A DNA stretch of 64,000 bases, taken from Novipirellula caenicola (GTDB lineage: Bacteria; Planctomycetota; Planctomycetia; Pirellulales; Pirellulaceae). The stretch lies in the NCBI RefSeq assembly GCF_039545035.1, contig NZ_BAABRO010000001.1, positions 1,116,001-1,180,000 on the forward strand, read 5' to 3'. This document shows positions 53,910-63,605 of this stretch, in pieces (within the stretch, counting starts at the first letter, position 1; every line of letters begins with the position of its first letter). Under the pieces are notes generated by a model that saw only the letters and a program-made list of their open reading frames with translations, made no database searches and was not told where the DNA came from. A program made the position numbers and the translations under genes.

Positions 53910-54338
53910 ATGAGCACCACCATGACAACAACCAATCAAAACGAAACCAAAAATCAGAACGACCATGGACGACTGAGCCAATATCAGAACGAAAACAATC
54001 AACAAGCTCGATCGACCTACCAACCTCGGTTTGACATTTGGGAAGGCGACGACGAGTTGATCCTGTACGGCGATCTTCCGGGCGTCGAACGTGACGACTT
54101 GGATATCCAATTCGAGAACCGTCAACTGACGATCCACGGCAAGGTGAGCTGCTGCCATGATGGCGAAGGATACCTGTACAGCGAATACGGTGTCGGCGAC
54201 TTCCAGCGGACGTTCATGATCGGTGAAGCGATCAACAGCGAAGCCATCTCGGCGGAATTGCACGATGGCGTGTTGACGCTGCACCTGCCGAAGTCCGATC
54301 ACGCCAAACCGCGACGGATTGAAGTGAAAGCCAACTGA
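53910..54338 (+). CDS. Hsp20 small heat-shock protein (second of three)
   Basis: 142 residues. N-terminus is Gln/Asn-rich (TTTNQNETKNQNDHGRLSQY) and unlike the first copy; alpha-crystallin domain about 40-130 with YGDLPGVERDDLDIQFENRQ and LHDGVLTLHLPKSD. Same C-terminal KPRRIEVKAN. GGAGGTGA ribosome-binding site. Probably cotranscribed with the first gene. Confidence 0.95.
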   Translation: MSTTMTTTNQNETKNQNDHGRLSQYQNENNQQARSTYQPRFDIWEGDDELILYGDLPGVERDDLDIQFENRQLTIHGKVSCCHDGEGYLYSEYGVGDFQRTFMIGEAINSEAISAELHDGVLTLHLPKSDHAKPRRIEVKAN

Positions 54339-54359
54339 TCCGTTGGCACCTATCCCCAC

Positions 54360-54386
54360 CCTCCCGCCGCCCCGTGCGGCGGGAGG
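54360..54386 (+). terminator. GC-rich hairpin after the second Hsp20 gene
   Basis: CCTCCCGCCGC and GCGGCGGGAGG form a perfect 11-bp stem around CCCGT, followed by AATTTGC. No long T-run, so it may only attenuate or stabilise mRNA. Confidence 0.5.
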
Positions 54387-54498
54387 AATTTGCAAAACCA
54401 TCGTTTGTGACAACCCGAAAGCGACCTCCGACATTCGGCCGCTTGTTGCAAAACGAAGTCATTTGAAACCATCTGAATAACGAAAGGAGGCACCTTCC

Positions 54499-54957
54499 AT
54501 GTTTGACAAATTGATTCCTTGGAAACGAAGAAACGACGACCGTGGACATTCACTGACGGTCGGACACGACGACGATCCCATCACCGCTCTGCGGCGAGAT
54601 TTCGACAATCTGCTCTCGCGATTCTGGAACGAAGACCCTCTTTCTCGTTCATTCGCCCATTTCGACGAAAACGAGAACGAGTATGTGATGTCGGCTGAAA
54701 TGCCAGGTTTTGAACCGGACGAAATCGACATCAAAGTCAGCGGCAATGTGTTGACCGTGAAGGCGGAACACAAGCAAGAGTCGAAGAGCAAGAACGGAAG
54801 CTCCTATCACTACGGCAGTTACCAGCAATCGTTCGCCTTGCCCGCAGGGGTGAAGGACGACCAGATTGACGCCAACTACCACAGCGGCGTTTTACAAATC
54901 CGACTGCCCAAGGATGAATCAAGACCGTCGAAACGGATCGAGGTGAAAGCGGCTTGA
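54499..54957 (+). CDS. Hsp20 small heat-shock protein (third of three)
   Basis: 152 residues. Alpha-crystallin domain about 50-140 (SAEMPGFEPDEIDIKVSGNV, YHSGVLQIRLPKDE) and C-terminal KRIEVKAA. It is more diverged from the other two than they are from each other. AAAGGAGG ribosome-binding site 8 bp upstream. The hairpin at 54360 separates it from the second gene. Confidence 0.95.
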   Translation: MFDKLIPWKRRNDDRGHSLTVGHDDDPITALRRDFDNLLSRFWNEDPLSRSFAHFDENENEYVMSAEMPGFEPDEIDIKVSGNVLTVKAEHKQESKSKNGSSYHYGSYQQSFALPAGVKDDQIDANYHSGVLQIRLPKDESRPSKRIEVKAA

Positions 54958-54966
54958 TGAGGTAAA

Positions 54967-55047
54967 CCGTTAAGCGAACGTCCGTTCGTTTAACGGCTGG
55001 CCGAAGGCGTCCATCACTGCGAAACCATCGCAGACGCCTTCGGCCAG
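54967..55047 (+). other. Double hairpin between Hsp20 and PDZ genes
   Basis: First stem 54967-54996: CCGTTAAGCGAACG with CGTTCGTTTAACGG (one mismatch, 2-nt loop). Second stem: perfect 15-bp arms CTGGCCGAAGGCGTC (54997-55011) and its inverse (55033-55047) with a 21-nt loop. Strong enough to matter for RNA folding; no T-run follows. Confidence 0.7.
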
Positions 55048-55086
55048 CTGTTAAACAAATTGACTCGCGGTCACAGGAGATTCAAC

Positions 55087-55896
55087 ATGAAAACCAATCG
55101 CCAACGCATTGTTCCGATTCTCGCTGGCTTATCTCTGCTTTTCATGCTGCCAGCGATCACATTTGCTGCCGAGACAAAATCGAAAACCGACAATGCCACC
55201 CAAGCTCGACTTGGCGTCGGGGTGACCTCGCTTCCCGAAGTGCTAAAAAGCCACCTGCCGGCCGTGATCAACGATGGCCGCGGTGTGCTCGTTTCGGAAG
55301 TCGCCAAAGGCTCGCCGGCGGACATGGCGGGACTGAAGCCGCACGACGTGCTGGTTCGCTACGATGACCAAGATCTGTATTCACCTGAGCAACTTGTCAA
55401 ACGTGTCCGCAACGATGAGCCCGGCAAAGAGATCGAAGTGCAATACGTTCGCGGCGGCGAGTTGCAGACAGCGAAGGTCAAATTGGGCGAACAAACCTTA
55501 CAAAAACCGATCTACTCGGACTGGTCGGGCGTGACCGGACGCTTCAACATTCCGTTTTCGCCGTTGCGGCCCGAGTTCTGGACCGAAGCACAAGACGAAT
55601 TGGGATCGGGAACCGAATGGACTTCGTTTGAGTCGTTGACGCTGCAAAAGGAAGCCGACGGAACTTACTTGGTACGTATCACCTACCAAGACACCAGCGG
55701 CAATTCGGTCAGCAAGGAGTTCACAGGGACACGACAACAAATTCGTGACGCCATCAATGACGACAACGACTTGCCACAAAGCCGCAAGGACCAGTTGCTG
55801 CGATCGCTCGATGACCGCGGACGTCAACCGCTGCAGCGGATGCCATGGGAACGTTGGGATCGAGAAATTTTTCAATGGCCCAACGTTGACTTTTAA
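55087..55896 (+). CDS. Secreted PDZ-domain protein
   Basis: 269 residues from ATG 55087 (GGAGA upstream). Signal peptide about 1-29 (ending ITFAAE). One PDZ domain near 40-130 with LGVGVTSLPEVLKSHLPAVI and LVSEVAKGSPADMAGLKPHD. No protease domain, so not a complete HtrA. Location after three Hsp20 genes suggests an envelope stress role; this is inference. Confidence 0.8.
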   Translation: MKTNRQRIVPILAGLSLLFMLPAITFAAETKSKTDNATQARLGVGVTSLPEVLKSHLPAVINDGRGVLVSEVAKGSPADMAGLKPHDVLVRYDDQDLYSPEQLVKRVRNDEPGKEIEVQYVRGGELQTAKVKLGEQTLQKPIYSDWSGVTGRFNIPFSPLRPEFWTEAQDELGSGTEWTSFESLTLQKEADGTYLVRITYQDTSGNSVSKEFTGTRQQIRDAINDDNDLPQSRKDQLLRSLDDRGRQPLQRMPWERWDREIFQWPNVDF

Positions 55897-55918
55897 TCAA
55901 TGACCGAAAAAGAGAGTA

Positions 55919-56035
55919 TCAGTGTCGTTTAAAGAACGTGACGTACCCGGCAAGCGAGATCAGTCCGCCAACCGTCAGCACTCCGATGCCGCATAACAGA
56001 TAAACTAGGATGCTGTTTGGATTCTCAATCACCAT
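55919..56035 (-). CDS. Small single-pass membrane protein
   Basis: 38 residues: a short acidic/polar N-terminus (MVIENPNS), one hydrophobic helix (ILVYLLCGIGVLTVGGLISL) and a basic end FFKRH. It is an intact frame with membrane-peptide composition. It lies downstream of the porin gene on the same strand. Function unknown. Confidence 0.55.
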   Translation of the reverse strand: MVIENPNSILVYLLCGIGVLTVGGLISLAGYVTFFKRH

Positions 56036-56175
56036 GACTCGGTCTCCGTTGCCGGGAAAGAACGTTTGCATTGGACGTCGATTGCATGGCCGACGTCACT
56101 AGCAACCCCGTCATTAGCAACCACGGTGCCAACCGTCAAATTCACATCCGCAGTGACCTATCGATGGCGATCGGA

Positions 56176-56210
56176 TGCCAATTTGTCGCTTCGCCGGCGG
56201 CAAATTGGCA
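56176..56210. terminator. Hairpin downstream of the porin gene
   Basis: Perfect 10-bp arms TGCCAATTTG and CAAATTGGCA with a 15-nt loop, next to TTTCGTTTTT on the + strand side. It can act as terminator for + strand transcripts and perhaps for the porin on the - strand. Confidence 0.5.
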
Positions 56211-56220
56211 TTTCGTTTTT

Positions 56221-57702
56221 CTAGAATCGCAGCGTCGATTGGATGTAGGTAAATTCGCCGTCATTGCCACTCGCTCCGTTAGGAGCAATTCCAGCGGGGC
56301 CGCCTTGGATGACGGGGCTGTCAAAATAGTCGCCTGCCCACAGGTAGCTGTATCCAACCAAAAAGTGAGCTCGCGGCGAAATGCTCCAACGCAACTGCAA
56401 ATCCAACTCGTGGCCAATCTCGTTGCCCGCGGACCCGGTGGGATCTTGGAACGATGCCGCAGTGCCGTTGGTGTACAGCGCGTCTCGGCGGTTGGCGAGC
56501 CAGAAGTTGTGGAAATGGATGCGACATTCCAAGTCGTCGCGAATCGCAAGCGACGTCTGCACATTCAAGTCTTGAATGTTTTGGCGCCCTGTCAAATCGG
56601 CGAGTCCCAAGTAGTAGTGTCCACGAGGCTCGAGCTGGTAGAACGTTCCGTGAACGCCGTCGTTCAAATCGTCATCGCCTGATGCCCAATCGTAGAACAG
56701 CCACGTGGTCGGTTTCAGGGGCAATCGTTCAAAGGTGCGTCCGAGACCGACGGTGGCAAAGCCCGCCGATTGACGCGAACTTGAGAAACTTCCGAATTGG
56801 TAACCTCCTTCGAGTTCAAACTGCACTTCGCCTTCGCTACGCAGAACGCGACCCCCGATCGTGTGAACATCAAAACCACCAGGAACCCCGGCAAACGTTT
56901 GCACGAGTTCATCTTCTTCGGTCATTCCAAAGTAATAAAGGTCGTATCGTGCCGTGTCGGTTTTCGTTGTACCAAAGACCCCATAGAACTGGCGGCTTTG
57001 GTCGGGGCTGTCAAAATTGGTATCGTCGGGCCGATGCTGTGCCAGATCGATTGGCCGCACCCAGAACGCATCGACGCGTGCGGAATCGGACTTCCACCAA
57101 CTCCGCACCCCATCGTGCGTCAGCGGTGTGTTCCGCCATGGACGGCTGGCGACAAGCCGTTGCGATCCATAGTGCATTTCTTGGCGTCCGAAACGCAGCC
57201 ACCATTCTTGATCGTCACCAGTGCTTAACAGTCGCGCATCCACGGCAAGCATTTGCATATCGAAACGGTTGACTTCGCTGCCCCGCGGCGGTAAATCTTC
57301 GCCATCGCTGGTTGCATCGATCGCTTGCCCAAAGACGCGCCAGTTGTCTCCGATGTGAACGTCCGCGAACAACAATGTTTGCGACAGAGTGAATTCGTCA
57401 CTGGCACCGGTCAATCGGCGACCGCTGCGAAGATTGTTTTCGTTGTGATACCGAGAACGGAATCGACCGCCCAAATCGATTGTAACATCGCTGATGGGAC
57501 GCAGTCGCTTCAGCCGCTCGCCCAGGAACTGTCCTTGGTACGACGGATCGTCAAGGTAGCTGAAATCGTTGTCGATGAAGCTCTGCTTGTAGGCGGCTCT
57601 GGCGACCTCGGCATCATCGGCACGCGTTGATGAAATCACCAACATCGGGATGGTGATCGCGAAGAACAATACACGGAGCTGGGGATATCGATTGGCGTTC
57701 AT
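56221..57702 (-). CDS. AlgE-like/alginate-export-family outer-membrane porin
   Basis: 493 residues from ATG 57702. Signal peptide about 1-27 (ending SSTRAD). The rest is rich in aromatic/Arg beta-strand patterns: LGGRFRSRYHNENNLRSGRR, TLSQTLLFADVHIGDNWRVF, WWLRFGRQEMHYGSQRLVAS, ending in YIQSTLRF (terminal Phe typical of outer-membrane barrels). The pattern RFGRQEM-Y-QRLV fits the alginate export family. Substrate unknown; no alginate genes nearby. Confidence 0.7.
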   Translation of the reverse strand: MNANRYPQLRVLFFAITIPMLVISSTRADDAEVARAAYKQSFIDNDFSYLDDPSYQGQFLGERLKRLRPISDVTIDLGGRFRSRYHNENNLRSGRRLTGASDEFTLSQTLLFADVHIGDNWRVFGQAIDATSDGEDLPPRGSEVNRFDMQMLAVDARLLSTGDDQEWWLRFGRQEMHYGSQRLVASRPWRNTPLTHDGVRSWWKSDSARVDAFWVRPIDLAQHRPDDTNFDSPDQSRQFYGVFGTTKTDTARYDLYYFGMTEEDELVQTFAGVPGGFDVHTIGGRVLRSEGEVQFELEGGYQFGSFSSSRQSAGFATVGLGRTFERLPLKPTTWLFYDWASGDDDLNDGVHGTFYQLEPRGHYYLGLADLTGRQNIQDLNVQTSLAIRDDLECRIHFHNFWLANRRDALYTNGTAASFQDPTGSAGNEIGHELDLQLRWSISPRAHFLVGYSYLWAGDYFDSPVIQGGPAGIAPNGASGNDGEFTYIQSTLRF

Positions 57703-57848
57703 ATCGCCAAAGATCGGCCCACTACATGTCTTTAGCACAAGGAAAACATGCATTCGGGGGCCATATCCAACCGTTCAACGAGGCAGTTGAATTACAATCG
57801 GAGTAATCAAAATCATCAAACGTCGCGATTTTCTTTCGGGTACACGAC

Positions 57849-60080
57849 ATGCGTATCGTCCATCAATTGCTGATTGCAACGATCCTGCCGACGATTTTGA
57901 TTTGGTTGGTAGGCATCTATGCGACCAGTGTCAGCGAAACGAGTTTGCGGCGTGCCATCGAAGCGAACTCGGTTACGCGCGCGCAAGAAGTCATGGACGA
58001 AGTCGATTGGATCATCCAAACTCGCGCGACCACGTGGCAGGCCTATCTGCAAACCGATTTGGTGCGTCAGACGCTGCGGCAATCCAATGACGAGATGATG
58101 CAGATGGATGATCCGGCGAGGCTGGTTGAGCAACGCGACCAACAGTGGCGAGCCACCCCCGTACACGAAACGATCCCGCTGATGCAGCAGGTCATGAACA
58201 ATGATCTGGCCCGCGATTTCAATGTTTGGCTGCGTCAATTGGAAAAATCAGCGGGGCATGCTGTTTTCGGCGAGGTGTTTATCACCAACCGATTTGGTGC
58301 GAACGTGGCCCAAACCAACCGCACCTCCGACTACCGCCAAGACGACGAGTCATGGTGGCAGATGGCAAAGGAAAACGGATTGCATATCGAAGACGTCAGC
58401 TTCGACGAGAGCGCAGGAATCTACTCGGTCGACATCTGTCTAAAGGCGGTCGACGAGGACGATGAATTCCTGGGCGTCATGAAAGCCGTTTTGAATATTC
58501 AAGAACTGATCGACATTGTCGACAAGTACAAACGGAACAGTCAAACCGATGGCTATCTGTTGCTGTTCGATCGGAACCACAGCGTGATTCGCGAGGCGGG
58601 AGAAAATTCGACGGGGCTGCGAGACGGCAGTGAATACTTTCGAGACGTCGATTTTGATCAGAACGAAAACGCCTTTGTTGCCAATCTAACCAACGTTCGA
58701 GACGGAGAGGATTTGTTAGGCGCATTTGCCGTTTCTCGTGGACATGGTGACTTTGCCGGAATGGGCTGGGTTGTACTAGAAGCACGAAAGACTTCGGAAG
58801 TTTTTGCTCCGATCAAACGACTTCGCAACCAGATCATTTGGTTGGCGTTTGCGGCGACGCTGCTAGTCATCGTCGCGGGATGGTTGATCGCCCGATCGGT
58901 CACCCGTCCCATCGACGTGTTGCTGCGAGGTGCTCATCGCATCGGCCAAGGAGAACTCGAGTACCGGATTCCTGCTGCCGGTCAGAATGAAGTCGCCAAG
59001 TTGAGTGCGGGATTCAATCAGATGGCGGCTAACTTGCAATCGATGGTCGATGACCTGAAGAGCAAAGAGGAAACGCTGACTCAGCAAAACGAACGACTGG
59101 AATCGCAACGTTTGACGCTCGCATCGCAAGAAGAAATGTTGAAGGCACAGCGTGAACGGAACACGCTTTTCGAAGCGATCGCCGATACCGTTGGACGTCT
59201 TAACTCAACCAGCGACGACATTCTGTCGACGACGTCGAAACAGGCTCGTGGTTCGCACGCCCAGGCTGCCGCGGTTTCTCAAGCTGCAAGCACGATGAAT
59301 GAGATCTCGAGTATCGCTCACGACACCGCAGGACGAGCCAAGGGAATGGTCGACGAAGCAGAGCATGTCGAAGCGACTGCGGAAACGGGTCGTGAAGCGA
59401 TGGGAAGATCGATCGAAGCGTTGGAGTCCGTCCGAAGGCAAGTCGAAGAAACCGCCACTCACGTCATCTCGCTTGCCGAACGAGCGCAGGCGATTGGCGA
59501 AATCACCTCGACGGTCGACGATATCGCCGAACAAACCAACGTCCTGGCACTGAACGCTGCGGTGGAAGCCGCACGCACGGGCGAGCACGGCAAAGGATTT
59601 GTGGTGGTGGCTGCCGAGATCAAACGGCTGGCTCAGCAATCGATGCAGTCCACACGCGAGGTGCGTGGTATTTTATCAGAGATCCTGCATGCCATCCGCA
59701 AGGCCGTGGAATCGTCTGAGCAAGAAACGGTGGTCGTTGCCGAAGCCCGCCAGGTCGCTCAGCAAACCGGCGATTTGGTTCAAACGTTGTTAGAGACGAT
59801 CTCGGCGTCCGCGTTGACGGCAAAGCAGATCGCTGCGGCCGCAACACGCCAGGCAACCGGCACGGTCGAGCTTGACAAAACAATGCAGGATATGGAACGG
59901 ATGACGGCCGAACACGCAGCGGCGCTGCAAGAAATCGAGCAATCGGCAATGAACTTGACCGAATTGAGTACCGAGCTAGCGGAGCTGACGTCGGAATCCG
60001 CCAACGGACAAACTTCAAAAACAGGCAACGCAATGCGGTCGACAAGCTTGGACCACGACGCCACCACCTTTCCGAAGTAG
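57849..60080 (+). CDS. Methyl-accepting chemotaxis protein
   Basis: 743 residues. TM1 near 7-25, a dCache-type periplasmic sensor about 30-315, TM2 near 325-350 ([20 protein letters not shown]), HAMP domain ([38 protein letters not shown]) and a coiled cytoplasmic signalling domain with the conserved tip [20 protein letters not shown] then [17 protein letters not shown]. Ligand unknown. Divergent from the porin gene; 146 bp lies between them. Confidence 0.95.
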   Translation: MRIVHQLLIATILPTILIWLVGIYATSVSETSLRRAIEANSVTRAQEVMDEVDWIIQTRATTWQAYLQTDLVRQTLRQSNDEMMQMDDPARLVEQRDQQWRATPVHETIPLMQQVMNNDLARDFNVWLRQLEKSAGHAVFGEVFITNRFGANVAQTNRTSDYRQDDESWWQMAKENGLHIEDVSFDESAGIYSVDICLKAVDEDDEFLGVMKAVLNIQELIDIVDKYKRNSQTDGYLLLFDRNHSVIREAGENSTGLRDGSEYFRDVDFDQNENAFVANLTNVRDGEDLLGAFAVSRGHGDFAGMGWVVLEARKTSEVFAPIKRLRNQIIWLAFAATLLVIVAGWLIARSVTRPIDVLLRGAHRIGQGELEYRIPAAGQNEVAKLSAGFNQMAANLQSMVDDLKSKEETLTQQNERLESQRLTLASQEEMLKAQRERNTLFEAIADTVGRLNSTSDDILSTTSKQARGSHAQAAAVSQAASTMNEISSIAHDTAGRAKGMVDEAEHVEATAETGREAMGRSIEALESVRRQVEETATHVISLAERAQAIGEITSTVDDIAEQTNVLALNAAVEAARTGEHGKGFVVVAAEIKRLAQQSMQSTREVRGILSEILHAIRKAVESSEQETVVVAEARQVAQQTGDLVQTLLETISASALTAKQIAAAATRQATGTVELDKTMQDMERMTAEHAAALQEIEQSAMNLTELSTELAELTSESANGQTSKTGNAMRSTSLDHDATTFPK

Positions 60081-60239
60081 CTTCCCTGTTGGGCAATCAC
60101 GAAACAGCAGCCGGCGACTCGCTTGGGCGGGATGGAGACTGTTGCCATGCAGCGTCGTGCCCCCAATCCCGCCGTCGGACGTCGCGGTCCTGATATGCAA
60201 ATCGTAGCGGAAGTCGTCAACGGCTTGTTGATTTAGTCG

Positions 60240-60299
60240 TACGATGGACTTCCTAGTCCGTCGAATAACACCAATGACGGACTAGGAAGTCCATCATAC
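60240..60299. repeat. Palindrome of the transporter-array family
   Basis: TACGATGGACTTCCTAGTCC (then GTC) pairs with a near-perfect inverse ending 60299 across an 11-nt loop. It is a variant of the TACGATGGACGTCCTCGTCC arms inside the nicO array at 15.7-17.0 kb, so the family is dispersed. Confidence 0.8.
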
Positions 60300-60320
60300 A
60301 CCCTTGCCGCAGGAAACTTC

Positions 60321-60358
60321 ATTAAATCAACAAGCCGTTAACGGCTTGTTGATTTAAT
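60321..60358. repeat. Perfect 38-bp palindrome and related arms
   Basis: ATTAAATCAACAAGCCGTT is followed without spacer by its exact inverse. A third copy of the 17-bp arm AACGGCTTGTTGATTTA lies at 60219-60235, so the array-family palindrome at 60240 sits between two arms, as if inserted into an older inverted repeat. A partial arm lies near 60443. Confidence 0.85.
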
Positions 60359-60600
60359 GAGCCGCGACGCGTCAGCGGCCGGGTCCCGCGTGCTACCCGG
60401 TGCCTTACGGCCCACGGCTCACTGTTGCGACTTGCATTTCGATTAAATCATCAAGCCACTCAAGACTTTCGTTCCAGGGTGGATGCTCCCCGAAACTCTT
60501 GACGAGTTCCGCTACAACAAGATTTCGAATCCCCTAAGCTCGCGTGGGGTTGATATCATGAGCGAATCCCAACTTCACGCACCTTGCGAGGCGAGTCCCC

Positions 60601-61485
60601 ATGCTGCAAACGATCTTTCGAGCGACCGTGATCACGCTTTTCCTTACCGCGGTCGCGGTCGCAGACGAACCGCTCTTTTCGGGACCTCAGGTGGGCGAGG
60701 CACTTCGGCCCTTCGAGGCTATCGCAGCCTTTGGCGACACCGCCACTATCAATGCCATTGACGGCACAAACGATTCACCGATCTTAGTCGTCTTCGTCCA
60801 TCAAATCACGCGTCCTTCGGTTGGCCTGATGCGTTTGCTGATGGAGTTTGCGGCTAGCAAAGAACCATCTGGATTAACGTCGCGGCTGGTCTTCCTTACC
60901 GACGACGTCACCGAAACCACCGCCTTCCTCAAACGAGCACGTCACGCGTTGCCGCGAAGTGCCACGCCGTTGATTTCGACCGATGGAATCGAGGGTCCCG
61001 GTGCGTATGGGCTGAATCGAAAGGTGACCCTCACGGTGCTTGTTGGATCAAAGGGCGTCGTGACCGCCAACTTTGCTCTGGTGCAACCCAGCGTGCAGGC
61101 GGACGCGACAAAAATCGGTCACGAGATCATCAAGGTCTTGGGCGGCACCGAAGCACCGACTCTGCAGCAGATGGGGTACAAAGAACCTCGGATGGCGATG
61201 AATCGGACGGGACAGCAACCCGAGCAAGAGGCGATCTATCGTGAAAAGATGGTCCCCGTCATCCGAAAGGATGCCACCAAGGAAGAGGTTATTTCGGCGG
61301 CGACCGATGTCGAAGATTTCGCCGCCAAGAATCGCTGGTTCCGCCAACGCGTTTACCAGGCGTCTCGGCTTATCACCGAGGGGCCTCGGCTAAAAGAATA
61401 CGGGACATCCGAAGCGCAAGCGTATCTGAAGAAATGGGCAAAGGAATTCACGCCGAACGAAGACGAACCGGCTGAAAAAGAATAA
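60601..61485 (+). CDS. Secreted thioredoxin-like hypothetical protein
   Basis: 294 residues with a signal peptide (MLQTIFRATVITLFLTAVAV). Residues 25-185 read like a thioredoxin/AhpC fold (PILVVFVHQITRPSVGLMRL, GLNRKVTLTVLVGSKGVV) without the CxxC pair. The C-terminal part is helical and Lys/Glu-rich. It directly precedes the PSCyt2/PSD1 gene (2-bp spacer), suggesting one operon. Function unknown. Confidence 0.75.
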   Translation: MLQTIFRATVITLFLTAVAVADEPLFSGPQVGEALRPFEAIAAFGDTATINAIDGTNDSPILVVFVHQITRPSVGLMRLLMEFAASKEPSGLTSRLVFLTDDVTETTAFLKRARHALPRSATPLISTDGIEGPGAYGLNRKVTLTVLVGSKGVVTANFALVQPSVQADATKIGHEIIKVLGGTEAPTLQQMGYKEPRMAMNRTGQQPEQEAIYREKMVPVIRKDATKEEVISAATDVEDFAAKNRWFRQRVYQASRLITEGPRLKEYGTSEAQAYLKKWAKEFTPNEDEPAEKE

Positions 61486-61487
61486 TC

Positions 61488-63605
61488 ATGCGAACGATCT
61501 GCTTCATCGTGTGCACCAGTTTGCTCTGCGCTGCGGCCAGTCCTGGCGAGGAGATCGACTTTGATACCGACGTGGTGCCACTGCTTTCCAAGGCAGGCTG
61601 TAACGCGGCTAGCTGTCATGGCAGTGCAGCGGGTCAGGCAGGTTTTCGCTTGTCGCTTTTCGGAGGCGATCCCGAATTCGACTACCGATCGATCGTAAAC
61701 GAACTGGAAGGACGCCGTGTTGATTACGTGACACCACGAAGAAGTCTGTTACTGACAAAACCGACGGGACAATTGGATCACGGTGGCGGCGAGGTGATGG
61801 AATCGACTTCCGAAGCCGCTGCGGTGATAGCGGAATGGATTGCAGCGGGTGCGGCACGAAAAAAGCTGCGACTACTGGAGCGGCTGATCGTCACCCCGAC
61901 TTCGTTCGCCGCGACCTCGATTCCGGCAGAGTTGCAAATCAAGGTAACGGCGGTTTTTGGCGATGGGTTACAGCGTGACGTGACCGAATCGGCCATCTAC
62001 GTCAGCCAAGACGACTCGGCACTGGTTGTCGATGAGGCTGGCGCAGCGACGGTGAAACTTAGCGGACAACATGTCGTTACCGTCCGGTACGGCGACCAAG
62101 TGACTTCGCTATTAGTCACGTCCCCCATCGGATCAAAGATCCCCACTCTCCCCGACTCGGCCCGCAGGAATTGGATCGACGACGAAATCAACGCAAAACT
62201 TCTCGCTCTTCGTCTGGCACCCGCCAAACCCTACAGCGATCTCGAGTTTTTGCGGCGTGTATCATTCGATCTTACCGGTCGCTTGCCCTCGGCCGCGTTG
62301 GTCCAGCACGTTGCATCCGCCTCCGCTCCCATCAATCGAGCGGAGTTGATCGACGAATTGCTGAGTTCGGACGAGTTCACGGACTACTGGACGCATCTCT
62401 TGGCGATTCAGCTCCGCTTACAAAAACCGGGCACCGACACCCTGGCGGCCAACGCCTTTTACCGTTGGTTGCACGAACAGGTTGCCACCGACGCGAGTTG
62501 GGACTCGATCGCCAACTCACTCGTCCTTTCGCAAGGGGACTCTCACGAGACGGGTGCGGCTACGGTGCATCGCTATTTCGCAACCGCCCGTGAGGAAGCC
62601 GAATACATGAGCGAAGTGCTGATGGGAGTGCGGCTTCGCTGCGCCAATTGTCACAACCATCCACTCGATCGCTGGACGCAGGATGATTACCACGGATTGG
62701 CAGCGGTTTTCGTTGGCCTCGATCGCGGACAAGTGGTGCGGTTCACAGGCCACGGCGAGATCACGCATCCCCGCACCGGTGAACCCGCGATTGCCAAGAT
62801 CCCTGGTCAATCATTCATGCTCGGCGGTGTTGACCCGCGGAAATCGTTTGCCGATTGGCTGACCTCGCCCGAGAATCCCTACTTTGCCAAGGCGATGGCG
62901 GGCCGAGTTTGGCAGGCCCTGATGGGACGCGGACTGGTGAGCCCGGTGGATGATCTGCGTGCGACGAATCCCCCCTCGCATCCTGAATTGTTGGATCGGT
63001 TGGCAGACTATTTTTCGAGCAACGACTTCAAACTACGTCCCTTGATCCGGCTGATCTGTAACTCGGCTGCCTACAACCGTGCAGGTCAAGCGATTGACGG
63101 TGAGAAAGTCGACGATCGTTTCTACGCCCATGCGATCCCCAAACCATTGTCGGCAGAAGTCTTGGCAGACGCCATCAGCGACGTCACCGGCGTGGCGGAT
63201 GACTATGCCGGAGTTGGCCGGGCAATCAATGTGGTCGACCGAACGGTCTCGGCAAGCAAACTGGAATTCTTGGGTCAATGCTTGCCCGGCGAGCCGTGCT
63301 CGTCCGACGAAAGGGGTGACCGAGGAATCGCCTCGCAGCTTCATCTAATAAACGGTGGGCTGATCAATGAAAAGATTCGTGATTCGAATTGCCGCCTGCG
63401 ATCGCTGATTGTCCAGGGTGCCTCGACCGACGAGATCGTCAACACGTTTTATTTGATTGCGTTCAGTCGGCCGCCAAGCAACGATGAACTCGCCGGCTGG
63501 GTCGATCGAATCGATTCCATCGCGGCCCCGCATGAGCGAACCGCTCGCCTTGAAGATTTCCTTTGGGCTCTTTTGAACTGCCATGAATTCTCAACCAACA
63601 ACTAA
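61488..63605 (+). CDS. DUF1549/DUF1553 (PSCyt2-PSD1) protein
   Basis: 705 residues. Signal peptide about 1-18. A cytochrome-like motif CNAASCHGSAAG near residues 39-50 (CxxxCH form), a Big-2-like segment near 128-210 (AELQIKVTAVFGDGLQRDVT), the DUF1549 core about 225-430 (RLPSAALVQHVASASAPINR, LRCANCHNHPLDRWTQDDYH) and DUF1553 about 455-700. These planctomycete-specific proteins accompany DUF1501 partners, here starting inside this gene. Proposed role in extracellular polymer handling is not established. Confidence 0.92.
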   Translation: MRTICFIVCTSLLCAAASPGEEIDFDTDVVPLLSKAGCNAASCHGSAAGQAGFRLSLFGGDPEFDYRSIVNELEGRRVDYVTPRRSLLLTKPTGQLDHGGGEVMESTSEAAAVIAEWIAAGAARKKLRLLERLIVTPTSFAATSIPAELQIKVTAVFGDGLQRDVTESAIYVSQDDSALVVDEAGAATVKLSGQHVVTVRYGDQVTSLLVTSPIGSKIPTLPDSARRNWIDDEINAKLLALRLAPAKPYSDLEFLRRVSFDLTGRLPSAALVQHVASASAPINRAELIDELLSSDEFTDYWTHLLAIQLRLQKPGTDTLAANAFYRWLHEQVATDASWDSIANSLVLSQGDSHETGAATVHRYFATAREEAEYMSEVLMGVRLRCANCHNHPLDRWTQDDYHGLAAVFVGLDRGQVVRFTGHGEITHPRTGEPAIAKIPGQSFMLGGVDPRKSFADWLTSPENPYFAKAMAGRVWQALMGRGLVSPVDDLRATNPPSHPELLDRLADYFSSNDFKLRPLIRLICNSAAYNRAGQAIDGEKVDDRFYAHAIPKPLSAEVLADAISDVTGVADDYAGVGRAINVVDRTVSASKLEFLGQCLPGEPCSSDERGDRGIASQLHLINGGLINEKIRDSNCRLRSLIVQGASTDEIVNTFYLIAFSRPPSNDELAGWVDRIDSIAAPHERTARLEDFLWALLNCHEFSTNN

